From positions 1,238,001 to 1,302,000 of the forward strand of contig NC_064238.1 of the NCBI RefSeq assembly GCF_023101765.2: a stretch of 64,000 nt of DNA, given 5' to 3'. The position numbers and the translations under genes were made by a program. The stretch is from Spodoptera frugiperda. Its lineage: Eukaryota; Arthropoda; Insecta; Lepidoptera; Noctuidae. The first letter of the stretch is position 1. Each line of letters starts with the position of its first letter. The notes under the pieces are model-generated. The model ran no database searches. It saw only the letters and a list, made by a program, of their open reading frames with translations, and was not told the DNA's origin. Below, one piece after another: positions 33,305 to 43,650 of this stretch.

Positions 33305-34474
33305 TTTTAAAGTTAAATTTTAACACAGTATTTATTCATTCATTTATTTATTTATTTAAACAAATGGAAACCTAACAGATATCTTAACCTTTTCTACCTC
33401 TTCAAAAAGAAAAGTATCATTTAATTTTTTGTGTCATGTGATAGCATGAGCAAGACTATGTACTATTATTTATGTAAATATATGTTTTTAACCTTTTGCC
33501 TATCACTTCAAAGAATTATAATCGTATGCTAATATCACGGATAGCCTCAAGGCTCAAGTCACTGTCTTTTCGGAGATTATAATAGATCTAATTTTCGAAG
33601 AGTACCCCACGAATTAATGCTGAAATATGGAACTTCCCACTGCTTTCAGCTACTGTTTAGAGGCAAAGAATGTTTAACATAAATTACTTTCCTTTTCGTG
33701 CATGTGTAGATTTTTTTTATTTAAATAAATTGGTTTTTTAAGAAGAAGAAAGATGTTCCCCATCTTAAAGTCAGTAAGTTAAATGCTATTGGTGAATATG
33801 ACACAGTCGCTTGTCATAATTTCAGGCAAAATTTTGTCTTGTAAAATATCATTATTTATGGCACACGATAGTACGTTGTCGAGAAATAAAATTGACAATC
33901 TAATGTTTTGTTCATTACGAAACCTAAAACAAACAGTGCCTTAGTAAAATTAAAATACATGTAATCATAATTTTATTTTGTTTGTAAAAGAACTAAAAAC
34001 GCATTTGAATGCTATTTCTAACATTAAATTGTGCATTGTTTATTTTAGTATGTTAAATAAAGGACATTGAATGTAATATTACAAAAATAGAATTTATATA
34101 AAAACAAAAAATGCAGCATTATAAATTTTATAGCCGAGCTCTCTGGGAAATTGTAGCTGAATCGTGACCACGGACACTTAGGAAGAAAATAAAATTTTCA
34201 CAATAAACATGAAACACTCTTTGCCGTAAAGATTTCTTTCTATAGAACAAAAGTTGGTTATCGCTTTTTTATGCCCTTTCTATTATTATGAGACGTAGCT
34301 ACGGTAGTGAATAATAATCTTTGCCTTACGCCTCTCTAAGATTTTTCTCGGAATATTTTGAAACTAAATAAATAAATAAAATAATATTCTAAATAATTAA
34401 ATTTCAAACCCTCTTTAAATAAACAAAAAATATATAAAAAAAAAAATACTTAACCTTGACGACAAAATACTCAT
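33305..34474. other. unique AT-rich sequence
   Basis: No feature recognised. Confidence 0.45.
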
Positions 34475-34708
34475 ATCGCCATGCCTTTTATTCCTGATAG
34501 GGTAGACAGACGTGATTGGATAAATTATCCCCACTCAAAAAAAAGGAGGTGCACTTTACGGCACGTTATGCCAGTGTACGACGTATATCCTATTTTCACC
34601 ATTTGTGTCGAGCGTCCCATGTAACAGGAGGTGAGCCTTTTGCCACACACTGATCACAATCGTAGACTCCGTGCTACAACTGAGAATTTTTCGAAAAAAC
34701 TGAAAAGA
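34475..34708 (-). repeat. SINE-2 copy, reversed, carrying a 30-bp LINE-1 scrap
   Basis: 'atcgccatgccttttattcc', 'gggtagacagacgtg', then the insertion, then 'ggaggtgcactttacggcac', 'gttatgccagtgtacgacgt', 'ttttcaccatttgtgtcg', 'catgtaacaggaggtgagcc' and 'gaatttttcgaaaaaactga'. The tRNA-like head is missing. Confidence 0.8.
34515..34544 (+). mobile_element. ultra-short LINE-1 3' end inside SINE-2
   Basis: 'attggataaattatcccc' then 'actc' and (A)8 equals the last 30 bp of LINE-1 ('cattggatgattttccccc', 'ctc', A-run at 58081-58114). It splits SINE-2 exactly where other copies read 'gggtaggcagaggtgcac'. AGACGTG before and GGAGGTG after look like a short, decayed target duplication. Confidence 0.7.
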
Positions 34709-34750
34709 TTGAACAAGGAACAATTGTATAATTTGTAATTTCTAGGAAAT

Positions 34751-34939
34751 TTATGACATTAAATCCTACCTACGAAGTCATTATGATTATTGGGCTTTTT
34801 TTCGTGAGCGTCGGGTAAATCATCCAAAAACTTCACCCGCCTTGGGCGAGGCGTAGAGGGAGTTGTCAGACTCAACTGACTATGATTATTGGGCTATCCC
34901 TTCCTTCCGGGCCTTCTCTACCAAATATGGCTATAATCT
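34751..34939. repeat. left flank of minisatellite block 1 (duplicated at 35694)
   Basis: 'ttatgacatta' and 'tatgattattgggct', then (after a LINE-1 insertion) 'atcccttcc ... ataatctccaag' line up with 35694-35755 ('ttatgacatta', 'tatgattattgacct', 'atcgccttc', 'gtaatctccaag'). The two minisatellite blocks were therefore duplicated with part of their left flank. Confidence 0.75.
34797..34880 (-). mobile_element. LINE-1 tail with perfect 15-bp target duplication
   Basis: T-run, 'gggtaaatcatccaaaaac', 'ttcacccgccttgggcgagg' and 'gagttgtcagactcaactga': an 84-bp 5'-truncated LINE-1 3' end. TATGATTATTGGGCT occurs immediately before (34782-34796) and after (34881-34895). The homologous site at 35715 has one copy and no insertion. 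Confidence 0.9.
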
Positions 34940-35513
34940 CCAAGTTTAAGCCATGGGCTCCAAGCTTGGCAAAAGCCGCCAAGCTTGGCCGTGGTCGTCA
35001 AGCTTGGCCGTGGTCGCCAAGCTTGGCCATGGTCGCCAAGCTTGGCCATGGTCGCCAAGCTTGGCCATGGTCGCCCAGCTTGGCCATGGTCGCCAAGCTT
35101 GGCCATGTTCATCAAGCATGGCCATTCTCGCCAAGCTTGGCTATGCTCGCCAGCCTTGGCCATGCTCGCCAAGCTTGTCCTTGGTCGCCAAGCTTGGCCA
35201 TGCTCACCAAGCTTGGCTAAACATGGTCGCCAAGCTTGGCCATGGTCGCCAAGCTAAATTACATAATTGCCAAGCTTGGCCATTAATCCCAAGTTTGGCC
35301 ATAATTTAACCCCCAAGCTTGGCCATGGTCGCGTAAGCTTTACCAAGTTCACCAATGCTTGGCAATAGCTGCAAAGGTAATGGATGGTGAGCCGCCAAGC
35401 TTGGCCATGTTCGCCACGCTTGACAACAGCCGCACAAGATTGGCCATGGTCGTCAAGCTTGGCCATGGTCACCAAGCTTGGTCGAATGGTTTCGCCAAGC
35501 TTGGATAGCCGCC
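34940..35513. repeat. 19-bp minisatellite, block 1
   Basis: Tandem units of CCAAGCTTGGCCATGGTCG with point variants (ATGTTCG, GTGGTCG, ATGCTCG) and occasional 17-25-bp irregular units toward the right. Each unit contains the self-complementary decamer CCAAGCTTGG and the palindrome CCATGG. The unit has no stop codon in any of six frames, and 19 is not a multiple of 3, so every frame reads the same 19-residue cycle (for example AKLGHGRQAWPWSPSLAMV). The overlapping frames of 60-118 codons are therefore artefacts. The array is most regular at 34985-35110. Confidence 0.95.
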
Positions 35514-35755
35514 ACCGCACGAACAAGACATATAGTTCGAATTAGGTCGTGTAATAAACCCTTGAAAAATCTTAACACTGCGAATCAGAAAAATGACGTA
35601 TTTGCAGAACGTCATCTATGGGCCTTTTGAATAGATGAAACGTCCGCACAAAGCGTTTTACTGTGCTAGGCGACATTTTGCTTTTTAGTAATTTATGACA
35701 TTATCTCCGAAACTGTATGATTATTGACCTATCGCCTTCTAACATACTGTAATCT
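35514..35755. other. spacer between minisatellite blocks
   Basis: Unique sequence to about 35693, then the duplicated left flank (35694-35755) with the empty LINE-1 target at 35715. 35600-35620 contains 'atgacgtatttgcagaacg'. Confidence 0.7.
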
Positions 35756-36459
35756 CCAAGCTTAGCCGTGTGCTCCATGCCTGGCAATGGTCGCCAAGTT
35801 TGGCCGTGGCCATGTTCGCCAAGCTTGGCCATGTTCGCCAAGCTTGGCCATGGTCGCCAAGCTTGGCCAAGTCGCCAAACTTGGCCAAGTCGCCAAACTT
35901 GGCCATGGCCGCCAAGCTTGGCCATGGTCGCCAAGCTTGGCCATGTTCGCCAAGCTTGGCCATGGTCGCCAAGCTTGGCAATAGCCGCCAAGCTTGGCCA
36001 TAGCCGCCAAGCTTGGCCATGGTCGCCAAGCTTGGCCATGGTCGCCAAGCTTGGCCAGGGTCGCCAAGCTTGGGAAAGCTTGGCAAAGGTCGCCAAACTT
36101 GGCCATGTTCGCCAAGCTTGGCCAGGGTCGCCAAGCTTGGCCATGGTCGCCAAGCTTGGCCATGTTCGCCAAGCTTGGCAATAGCCGCTAAGCTTGGCAA
36201 TAGCCGCCAAGTTTAGCCATGGTCGCCAAGTGTGGCCATGTTCGCCAAACTTGACAATATCCCCAAGATTGGCCGTGGACGCCAAGCTTGGCCATGTTCG
36301 CCAAGCTTGGCAATAGCCGCCAAGCTTGGCAATAGCCGCCAAGCTTAGCCATGGTCACCAAGTTTGGCCATGTTCGCCAAACTTGACAATAGCCGCCAAG
36401 CTTGGCCGTGGACGCCAAGCTTGCCCATAATATCCAAGCTTGGCCATAGTCGCCAAGCA
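35756..36459. repeat. 19-bp minisatellite, block 2
   Basis: Same unit as block 1, about 700 bp, with its own variants: 18-bp units 'ccaaacttggccaagtcg', and 'ggcaatagccgccaagc' units clustered at 35970-36010 and 36175-36330. A higher-order pattern seems present at 36170-36440, where 'ttcgccaagcttggcaatag' and 'gccaaacttgacaat' alternate. The longest open frame (213 codons, minus, 35701-36342) cycles the same 19 residues and starts and stops in flanking DNA, so it is not a protein gene by my reading. Confidence 0.95.
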
Positions 36460-37717
36460 TACTTATCATGATTCCTATCACACAATTAGCTAAAATTATA
36501 CATTTTGAACCTTGATAGAACAATAAACAGTTGATATTACATTATATAAGAGCATTCAAAATTACTCCGTTCAAACCAAGATCAGCTGCAAGGTCAAAAC
36601 CCTGAAAATGAAAAGTACAAAACAAGAAGCGTCCATAGAAACTGCATCCCAGTCTTACAAGTTTATATTGCGAGCATACCAAGAGTTTATTTATTCCGAA
36701 CATCGCCAGTACAATATACTTGCAAATTTTTCGATATGTGCTGTCATTTGAGAACTATGAATAAAATATCGCAGTTTAAGTCACGGTATGATTCTGTAAT
36801 ACATTCATGAGGAGGCATGAGAAGTGTACACGTTGTATGTTTTTTTTTGTTATAATCTTGTTAGGGGAAGGCAGATGTGTACCTGTCTTGACAACGCTTG
36901 TAGCTGTATAAAATAAGGTCTACAGTGGAGGACAGATCCGCCTGATCATTTTAAAATTTTATTGCTTGAACTTAGCAAAAACATTAAGCCATACCCATAA
37001 CTGTCTCAAGTAATAGACAAGTGATAACGCTGCTTTATTCATCAATTCAAGGTCAATAGGCGAGGTTAAAGAGCGGATGTCAGAAGCAAACAAGCATTTA
37101 ATTAGTGGTGGTCAGGCGAATGTGATCACAATTGTACCTTTTTATTTTCAAAAACAAATAGCGCTAAATAACTACTACAAAATATATAAACACTACAAAT
37201 GAATTTTGCTCTTACTTTGTCGACAGTTGAAACTTGAAGCATAAACCAATAAAGATTATACTTGCATATCGTCACGTCTATCTCCCATTAGGGTGACATG
37301 GACTTATAGTTCACCAAATAATTGGTTCTGATTGAAGCGATGATAATAAGAGCTATAAGTATAATCAAATACAGAAACGTCTAAGCACTACGAGTACATA
37401 TTACATACCTGTCCACTCTGTTGGACATTCACTCACATGTTTGTACTATACAAAAGGCAAATAAATATAAACGGCGTCCTACTATTGAAGTTTGAAATGG
37501 GCCAACAAGACCCATCGTGTTCAGAAACCATACGGTTGTAAACCGCGGAAGCTTTGCACCCAACGATAAAATGTTAACAGCTAAAGGCGATATACTCATA
37601 CGTAATCCACACAGGCCTTGAATACATAAGCGACGATATTGCAACATTGCTGGACTTATTACTTCGCATTCGATTTAAAATATATATGTATCGATTTCTT
37701 TTTGACGTGTCGCAAGG
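36460..37717. other. unique AT-rich sequence
   Basis: A scrap at 37268-37305 ('cgtcacgtctatctcccatt', 'agggtgaca') resembles a SINE-2-type tail. A 72-codon minus frame at 37429-37647 has no recognisable domain. Confidence 0.4.
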
Positions 37718-37765
37718 AGCACCTTTGCCTACCTTGAATAAAAGGCGCGATGTTGCGTTGCGTAT
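37718..37765 (+). repeat. SINE-2 tail scrap
   Basis: 'gagcacctttgcctacctt' and 'gaataaaaggcgcgatgttg' equal the last part of SINE-2 ('tgcacctctgcctacc', 'ggataaaaggcgtgacg'). Confidence 0.65.
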
Positions 37766-38673
37766 CGATTTGTTGCATATTTTGAAATAAGTTTAATGGA
37801 ATGAAATCATGATTTGTTACTAACTTTTCAGTAGTTGTTTGGTGAGAGTCATCTAATAGGCGTCGAGTCTATAGGATAGGTCTATAGTCTATAGGATTAT
37901 GGATGGTTTTTTACTATCAAACAAGGGGAATAAGCCTACTGCTATAAACTGGGAACATTATCATTTTTAAGTACTGTATTTTTGAAATTTAAAAAAAAGC
38001 GAGTACTGCCAAATTATTACAATACCAAAGGAGTCTCATGATTGTATATAGACACACTTTTCATATCCAAAGCTCCGGACTCATTCATTCATGTTTACAT
38101 ACGTTACCTACACATGGTGTTGCATCTCAATATAAATTGACCTCAAAACACACCAGATAGAAAACAACACACAATATTATTTACGGCGTAATTCTAAGTT
38201 TTAAGACTTACCATGTTCTTGCCAACTTTGCCGACAAAATGTAAAGTAAGCATAAATGAGACTTAAATTTTGCCAAACTGCCACATATAACGTTCAAAGC
38301 TCGTAAACAGAGAGATAAAACAGTCGGTACTTTGGTTATGTTTGGTTGGTCGACGGAATTTCGTTTAAAACAGATATGAAGGGACCGAAGTAACGTTTAT
38401 AAGCGTTGGTTAATTTTGTTCGCGCATCTTTATTGTGGATCTCATCTTTAAGTACGTTGTCTTTGCTTGTTTCAGATTGTTCCGCGTGGATTAAATGTGT
38501 GGCGAAATAAATGTAGCATGTACTGTGAATGTTTGTAAACATAACATCGTGTTTGTCGTTTCCTTTATTGAAGGAGAAGTCAGAACATGGAATTGCGAGT
38601 ATTATATTTGGGTACGCAATTATTTATTATAATAACGGTTATTTTAACTAACTCCGATATAAAAATAACCGCC
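37766..38673. other. unique sequence with a diverged SINE-2 scrap
   Basis: 37915-38010 ('aaggggaataagcctactgc', 'ataaactgggaacatt', 'aaaaaaaagcgagtactgcc') resembles the middle of a reversed SINE-2. The rest is featureless. Confidence 0.4.
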
Positions 38674-38896
38674 ACACTCAGATTCCTTTAATTGTAACTT
38701 AACCCAGTTCTTAGCAATTGTTTTCTGAACAAAATCGTTACTAAGGAATAGTTTGCCCATGGTGGTTTGCAAGACATGCTCCATCGGAAGCCGCATCATT
38801 ATTTCCTACCAGGCGAGATGGCGGCCAAGCGTCGTGGGCCGACGTTTTCAAATAAATAAATAAAGTCTAAGTAACCATTAAATGACTCTGAGTGCG
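38674..38896 (+). mobile_element. MITE-A interrupted by RPT-B
   Basis: The left part 38674-38754 ('cacactcagattcctttaat', 'aacccagttcttagcaattg', 'atcgttactaaggaatagtt') and right part 38868-38896 ('taagtaaccattaaatgac', 'tctgagtgcg') rebuild one MITE-A whose ends are inverted repeats: CGCACTCAGAGTCATTTAAT on the complement of the right end matches the left end imperfectly. The intact order is shown by 27440-27549. Confidence 0.8.
38755..38867 (+). mobile_element. RPT-B nested in MITE-A
   Basis: 'ccatcggaagccgcatcatt', 'taccaggcgagatggcggcc' and 'aagcgtcgtgggccgacg', ending with an (AAAT)n-like tail 'caaataaataaataaag'. The 'aggcgagat(g/a)gcggccaagcg' core is shared, inverted, with 40838-40975. 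The A-rich tail suggests a retroposon in plus sense. Confidence 0.7.
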
Positions 38897-39597
38897 AAAT
38901 TAAGACTTCATGATCAATAGTCAAGTTCGTACCGTACATCTATCAAAGTAGTCTTAAAAACTGCACCTAAACTATATTCAGGATATTCCCAATAATCTTT
39001 TTCTCTTCCCTCTAAAAAGTTACTTAATAAAACAATGCCTGAATGTAATAAAACAAAAGACCTATATATTGCCATTATACTACTACTTTTATAATATCTT
39101 TCAATAGCCAACAAAAAACTATTCTGCACGAATATTATTTATAAAACTTTTCGTTTGAAAATATTATAAAGTTTAAAACGAGTTGAATGGAGCTTCATTG
39201 AACTACCATAGTAATACTAGAGTCTGTAGTAAAAGAGCAAATTCGTACTAGAAACATCTATTATGTTGGCTATTTATTATTGTAATTAGGTTCAAAAGTT
39301 TGTGTTATACAGTGACTTTTAGTATTACTAGGAATTTAGGGACATCTGGGCGTCAAATCTCTTCTCTTGCCATATACTATGTTATGTTATTAAGTATTCT
39401 TCTTCTTCATAGGTAGAAAACTAAATAATTACTGAAACCTGTACTCTCACTGTCTAACCATCTGATAAAGAAAAGAGCGTGATGGTATATATCCTTTATA
39501 TATCATTGCAAGAAGCTATTATATTAGTGGTTTTGATTTAAGTGACTTGAATCACCAGTTTTTGTATAGCCAAATAATTCGCTACTAGCTCTCAAAC
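38897..39597. other. unique AT-rich sequence
   Basis: No feature recognised. Confidence 0.45.
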
Positions 39598-39720
39598 CGC
39601 TGCAACTCCTGTAAGCCGGGATCTACAGTAGATACAACCATGAAAACACCGGAACACTGAAGTCCGGCGCGTCCCAGAGATAGGTATGAATGACTGTCTT
39701 GGATCCCACAACGAAAAAAT
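39598..39720 (+). repeat. RPT-N copy 1
   Basis: Shared with 44253-44366 in the same orientation: 'tgcaactcctg', 'gatacaaccatgaaaacacc', 'ggaacactgaagtccggcgc', 'gtcccagaga' and 'atcccacaacgaaaa'. The A-rich right end suggests a retroposon 3' end. Family not identified. Confidence 0.8.
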
Positions 39721-40216
39721 CTGAAGAAATAATTAGAGTAGAAGAAAAGAAATTATGTAGGTATGTTCTATGTAAAAGTTGAATCAATTATTTAACACCT
39801 GAGGAACTTTTATATTGTAAGTAAGTATATAAAAACTTTTCTTGGCCGTCCCATCGTACTATTGAAATCGTATAATAATTTTCTGAACAAAATGTACTTG
39901 GACAAGTTTCAGACAGCTATAATCCAATTATGTGGCCAATATTACTTTTGGAAGAATCACTTTATTCTAGAATCTTTACGCCTGAAACTTGTGAAATTAC
40001 AATTCCTTTAATTTTTGTCACTAAAATGTTGTTTTGGGTTTTGATTTCTACTTATAGCTATTTTTAGTGCAGATTAATTTTTAAATGTAAATGATTTTGG
40101 TAAAAATATACGATGTTTCTGCTAGCTTGTTTTCCTTTAAGAAAATGTCTTATAATTGGTCAACTTCTCAGCACAAAAAATGTTTTTAATCTTAATTTTT
40201 AATTCAACTAAATATT
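39721..40216. other. unique AT-rich sequence
   Basis: No feature recognised. Confidence 0.45.
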
Positions 40217-40403
40217 AGGAGGACCAATTACCCCTGTTCCCAATCTTTCCGATTCCCGATACCCCACCAACCCTTAAATTCCTAACGCCCAAAACGCTGG
40301 CAACGCAGAAAATAAATACCTCTAGTGTTTTGGGTGTCCATGGGTGGCGGCGATTGCTACCATCAGGTGATCCGTCTGCTCAATTACCGGCTTATACTAT
40401 AAA
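40217..40403 (+). repeat. SINE-3 3' half
   Basis: Sense-strand copy: 'aggaccaattacccctgttc', 'ccaatctttccgattcccga', 'aacccttaaattcctaacgc', 'cctctagtgttttgggtgtc', 'catgggtggcggcgattgc' and 'ccggcttatactataaaaaa'. The A-run after TATACTAT marks its 3' end. Confidence 0.85.
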
Positions 40404-40837
40404 AAATATTTCTATTAGACATCTGCAGAAGGATTTATACAGAATACTTAATGTGAAATTACCCCTCACATTGAGTCAACAGCTGAAGCATTTTATTACT
40501 TCTTCAATATGCTAACACGACCCTTTTTCTTGAGGTTCCAGGCGCCTTCTTAGTCTACAACTGTAACACTGGATAAATGTGGTAATGCAAAATCTACATT
40601 ATTCCTTAAGCAGTAAAGTCCGAATCGGTTTAAGCGTATATTTCTTTCAAGTACCGATAAATCAACGAAACTTCAATACAGTAGAAATTTTCTAGTTATT
40701 TATTCTTGGGAATGTTCTTTAGAATTTGATTATGAAGTGTATAATGTTAGGCCGCGGTTTTATTTAAGTTAAAGTTTTGTATTGTATGAATTCCTTTCTT
40801 CGAATACAATGCTTTAGGGCTTAGGTATTTCTATTGG

Positions 40838-40975
40838 TAATAGGTAGGCGCTTGGCCGCTATCTCGCCTGATGGTAAGCGACGATGAGACCTAAGATGGA
40901 GCACGTCTGCTTATAAGTAACCTATTCACTCGAGATTTGAAGACATCCAAGAACCGTTTAGGAAACATGATCATC
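40838..40975 (-). repeat. RPT-B copy
   Basis: 'ggtaggcgcttggccgctat', 'ctcgcctgatggtaagcgac', 'gatgagacctaagatggagc' and 'aacctattcactcgagattt'. It is the inverse of the core of 38755-38867 and extends further on the 5' side. Confidence 0.65.
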
Positions 40976-41353
40976 AGCATTTATATTAAAATTAAATATC
41001 TATTTCGATACAATTGTGGATTTTTTATTTAAAACAAATCTGTGTTAGTAAAAGCTCTGTTTCCAAAAATAATTATTTCCAAGTATCTTAATTATATTAT
41101 GCCACCATTATCCTGTTAGCTATAGAGACTCAAGTTTATGAACAACATTTTAGTACGTTTGAGGAGATTATAGCTGTTATAAAAATGATCAATGGCAAGA
41201 ACAGGATAGATGTCGTTATCTGTAAAGTTTGCGGCTGCTGCGCCGTCCAATTAGTAAGACGAGAAAAATGGATTATCCTGCAGTTTGTAGCAACTCCGCT
41301 TTACTAAGTCAGTGCAAAATTTTAACATTATTTATGGTCCTATTTTTGTTTAG
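40976..41353. other. unique AT-rich sequence
   Basis: No feature recognised. A 70-codon plus frame (41229-41441) runs into the following SINE. Confidence 0.4.
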
Positions 41354-41542
41354 AGAACGTTGCACCATACTAGCTTCTGTGTTGTGGGTGCATTTACAAA
41401 CATACAAGTTCACATACACAGGACACTCAGACCCGAAATAACAATTTGTGGATTACGTAAAGAGTTGAGCCATGTAGGAATCGAACGCGCTACACGTTAC
41501 GCAGCAGCCGTTTGCCCAGTCACCGCGCCAACCGTGCAGTCG
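41354..41542 (-). repeat. SINE-1, reversed
   Basis: 'gagaacgttgcaccatacta', 'gtgggtgcatttacaaacat', 'acaagttcacatacacagga', 'gacccgaaataacaatttgt', 'aggaatcgaacgcgctacac' and 'caccgcgccaaccgtgcag'. On the sense strand the B-box region reads GCGTTCGATTCC. The 63-codon overlapping frame is repeat-derived. Confidence 0.9.
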
Positions 41543-42079
41543 AAATTTTAAATAATAAAACATAATCGCTAATATTTTGTCTAATTCTAAGGACTAAACC
41601 CAATAACTCATGATCAATTAAAATCAATTTAAATAAACAATTTCAAATAAAATCAAATATGCAATAATACGTAAAAAAAAAACTAAATTTTATATAGGTA
41701 TATGTCGTACAATCTGATGTATTCGCTCCCCCTTTCAAGGGTAGGGTTAGATCTGAGGGACGAAGTAAAGTGGTATGTGAAAAAAGTCGGTCAAGTGCGT
41801 CAAATGTGTTCAGTGAATAGATTTTGTACGCGAGGGCTGTATGTGGCGCGTAAAACTGAGATGTCTGGCTTACGTTATTATGTTTATTATGATAGTTATT
41901 TTGTGTAACGTTTTAGCTTTATGTGGTTAGTTGATTGGTTATGAATGGAATTGTTGATTGAGTTTTGGGTATAGTCAGGTTAGAAAATATATATTTGTGT
42001 TATTTTTTCTTTAATTCTTCATGTTAAAAAAAAAACAACGTGCCCCACATATTTTTTTATGATAACTATCATGGGGATT
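41543..42079. other. unique AT-rich sequence
   Basis: A 68-codon plus frame at 41702-41908 (contains DLRDEVKWYVKKVGQVRQ) looks mildly protein-like but has no family match I can name. Confidence 0.35.
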
Positions 42080-42213
42080 AGTAAATTAACAAAAAATTAC
42101 AGTTTACTGACGTAAACTAATGGAGAAAAGCTCTACTAATTTCGAGTCACAAAGGCACTCTTCATCAGGAGCAGCGTGCGCGGAGGCGGCGAAACTACCC
42201 AGACTACTGATTT
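42080..42213 (+). repeat. foldback family K, single-arm copy
   Basis: 'agtttactgacgtaaactaa', 'tggagaaaagctctactaat', 'ttcgagtcacaaaggcactc' and 'agcagcgtgcgcggaggcgg' match the left arm and loop of 61380-61575. The right arm is missing. Confidence 0.75.
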
Positions 42214-43381
42214 TTATTTAATTTATGAAAATTATTATTAAAATGTTAGGTCGTTTTTTCTCGAATTTATGTGATAAGGTTTTTATAAAATAAAAACTAA
42301 TAGGTATAATGAATTTTCTCACGCCACTATTTACCTTCCTAAATAAAAAATAACCCCAAAACTCATCTCAATATCTCTTGACAAACTTGTTACCTTAAGC
42401 GGATATTCTCACATTATTAAACTTATTGTATTTTCAACAGCATTGCAAAAGTGTTCAACAAAACTGTGGTCAAGGATGCGTGAAGAAGGCTCACTAAACG
42501 TTGCTGTACGGTCAGGAGTGGTCACTCGAATGCTCAATTAGAGTTGGTACAATTTTGTCCTCGACTTGTGGTAGCTTTACCGTGACTACCTGTGGTTGGC
42601 TGAGCTGAATCGCTTGAGTTGCCACTTCTCAAGCACTATGGGAATCTAGGCTGGAAAGCTAGGAATTCTATGCTATTGAAAAGTCAATTTTCTAACACTA
42701 AAATGCTTTATATGGTTAGGCCTGTGAATTAGGCTATAAAAACTTCAATATTATACATGTATGTAGAATGACTTCTTATGAAAAAATATTCCTTTCGCCT
42801 GTTAATTCTGTTCGTAAGAAAAAATTTTGGGAAGTGCTATTTTTACTTTAAGAATTAGTTCCAAACTATTCAAGACATAATAAAAAAAAAAACAATTCAA
42901 ACTGACTCGAAACAAACCCAAAACAAAAGAAAAACATTATCAAAACATCCAAAATACAAGTTATGAAAGGACTATTTGATAGTACACGAGCCATACGTCA
43001 CATGTATAGTGGATATTACAACGTAAAGTTTAGTGAATATCCCGCTTTATATAGGCTGTTACATACACTCGGCTTTCGAGCTTAGGGCTTTTATAGAGAG
43101 CTCATAAAAATGATAGATCGCTACGCGGTTGCTCTCTACATAGTAAGGTCGGTTACCAATCCCCCTTTATCGTATTTCATTCAGGGGTATATTGGATGCT
43201 CGAATTCACAGATGGTACGAGTTTTATATGTGTGACAGAGTTTTGATAGTGCATCGTGGTTGAATCGAAATTTAAACATGCATCGGTGTTACATTGTAGC
43301 GTGGTAAAAAAAGAAAAAGCAAAGACATTTAATTAAATTGGTCGGTTTAATTGTAATATTTTACGAAACTCATTGTTTTTA
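42214..43381. other. unique AT-rich sequence
   Basis: No repeat match or credible frame seen. Confidence 0.45.
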
Positions 43382-43543
43382 AACGTGAGTGCGTTTATAA
43401 ACATATGCTCTTCTCACACACATGACACCCAGACCTGAAGCAACAATGTGTGTATCACACAAAGATTTGAACCGTACGGGAATCGGACCCACTACTCGTT
43501 CCACGGGAGCTAGTTGTCCTACCACCGCGTCAACCATGCAGTC
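43382..43543 (-). repeat. SINE-1, reversed, diverged
   Basis: 'gtgagtgcgtttataaacat', 'cacatgacacccagacctga', 'agcaacaatgtgtgtatcac', 'cgggaatcggacccactact' and 'accaccgcgtcaaccatgca'. The sense-strand B box is altered to GGTCCGATTCC. Confidence 0.85.
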
Positions 43544-43548
43544 AATTT

Positions 43549-43650
43549 CATCTTCATCATATCAACCAGTAGACGTCCAAAGTTCTATGTAAACCACATA
43601 GAATGATCGGGCCGTTGAAAGCGACTTGCATCCAGTGTCTCCGTCACTAA
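43549..43650 (+). repeat. lepidopteran dispersed repeat, 'agacgtcca' type
   Basis: 'tcttcatcatatcaaccagt', 'agacgtccaaagttctatgt', 'agaatgatcgggccgttgaa' and 'agcgacttgcatccagtgtc' resemble, from memory, a common non-LTR 3' end in moths and butterflies ('gacgtccactgctg ... gcatccagcg'). It directly follows SINE-1. Confidence 0.5.

Noticed and set aside
34940..36459. CRISPR-like array
   Set aside because: Units are contiguous, with no unique spacers of constant length, and the setting is a eukaryotic genome.
34882..36523. Many long overlapping open frames on both strands, up to 213 codons, rich in AKLGHG/QAWPWS cycles
   Set aside because: They are a mechanical result of a stop-free 19-bp tandem unit read in all frames. 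Starts and stops lie in unrelated flanks, and opposite-strand and offset frames are equally open.
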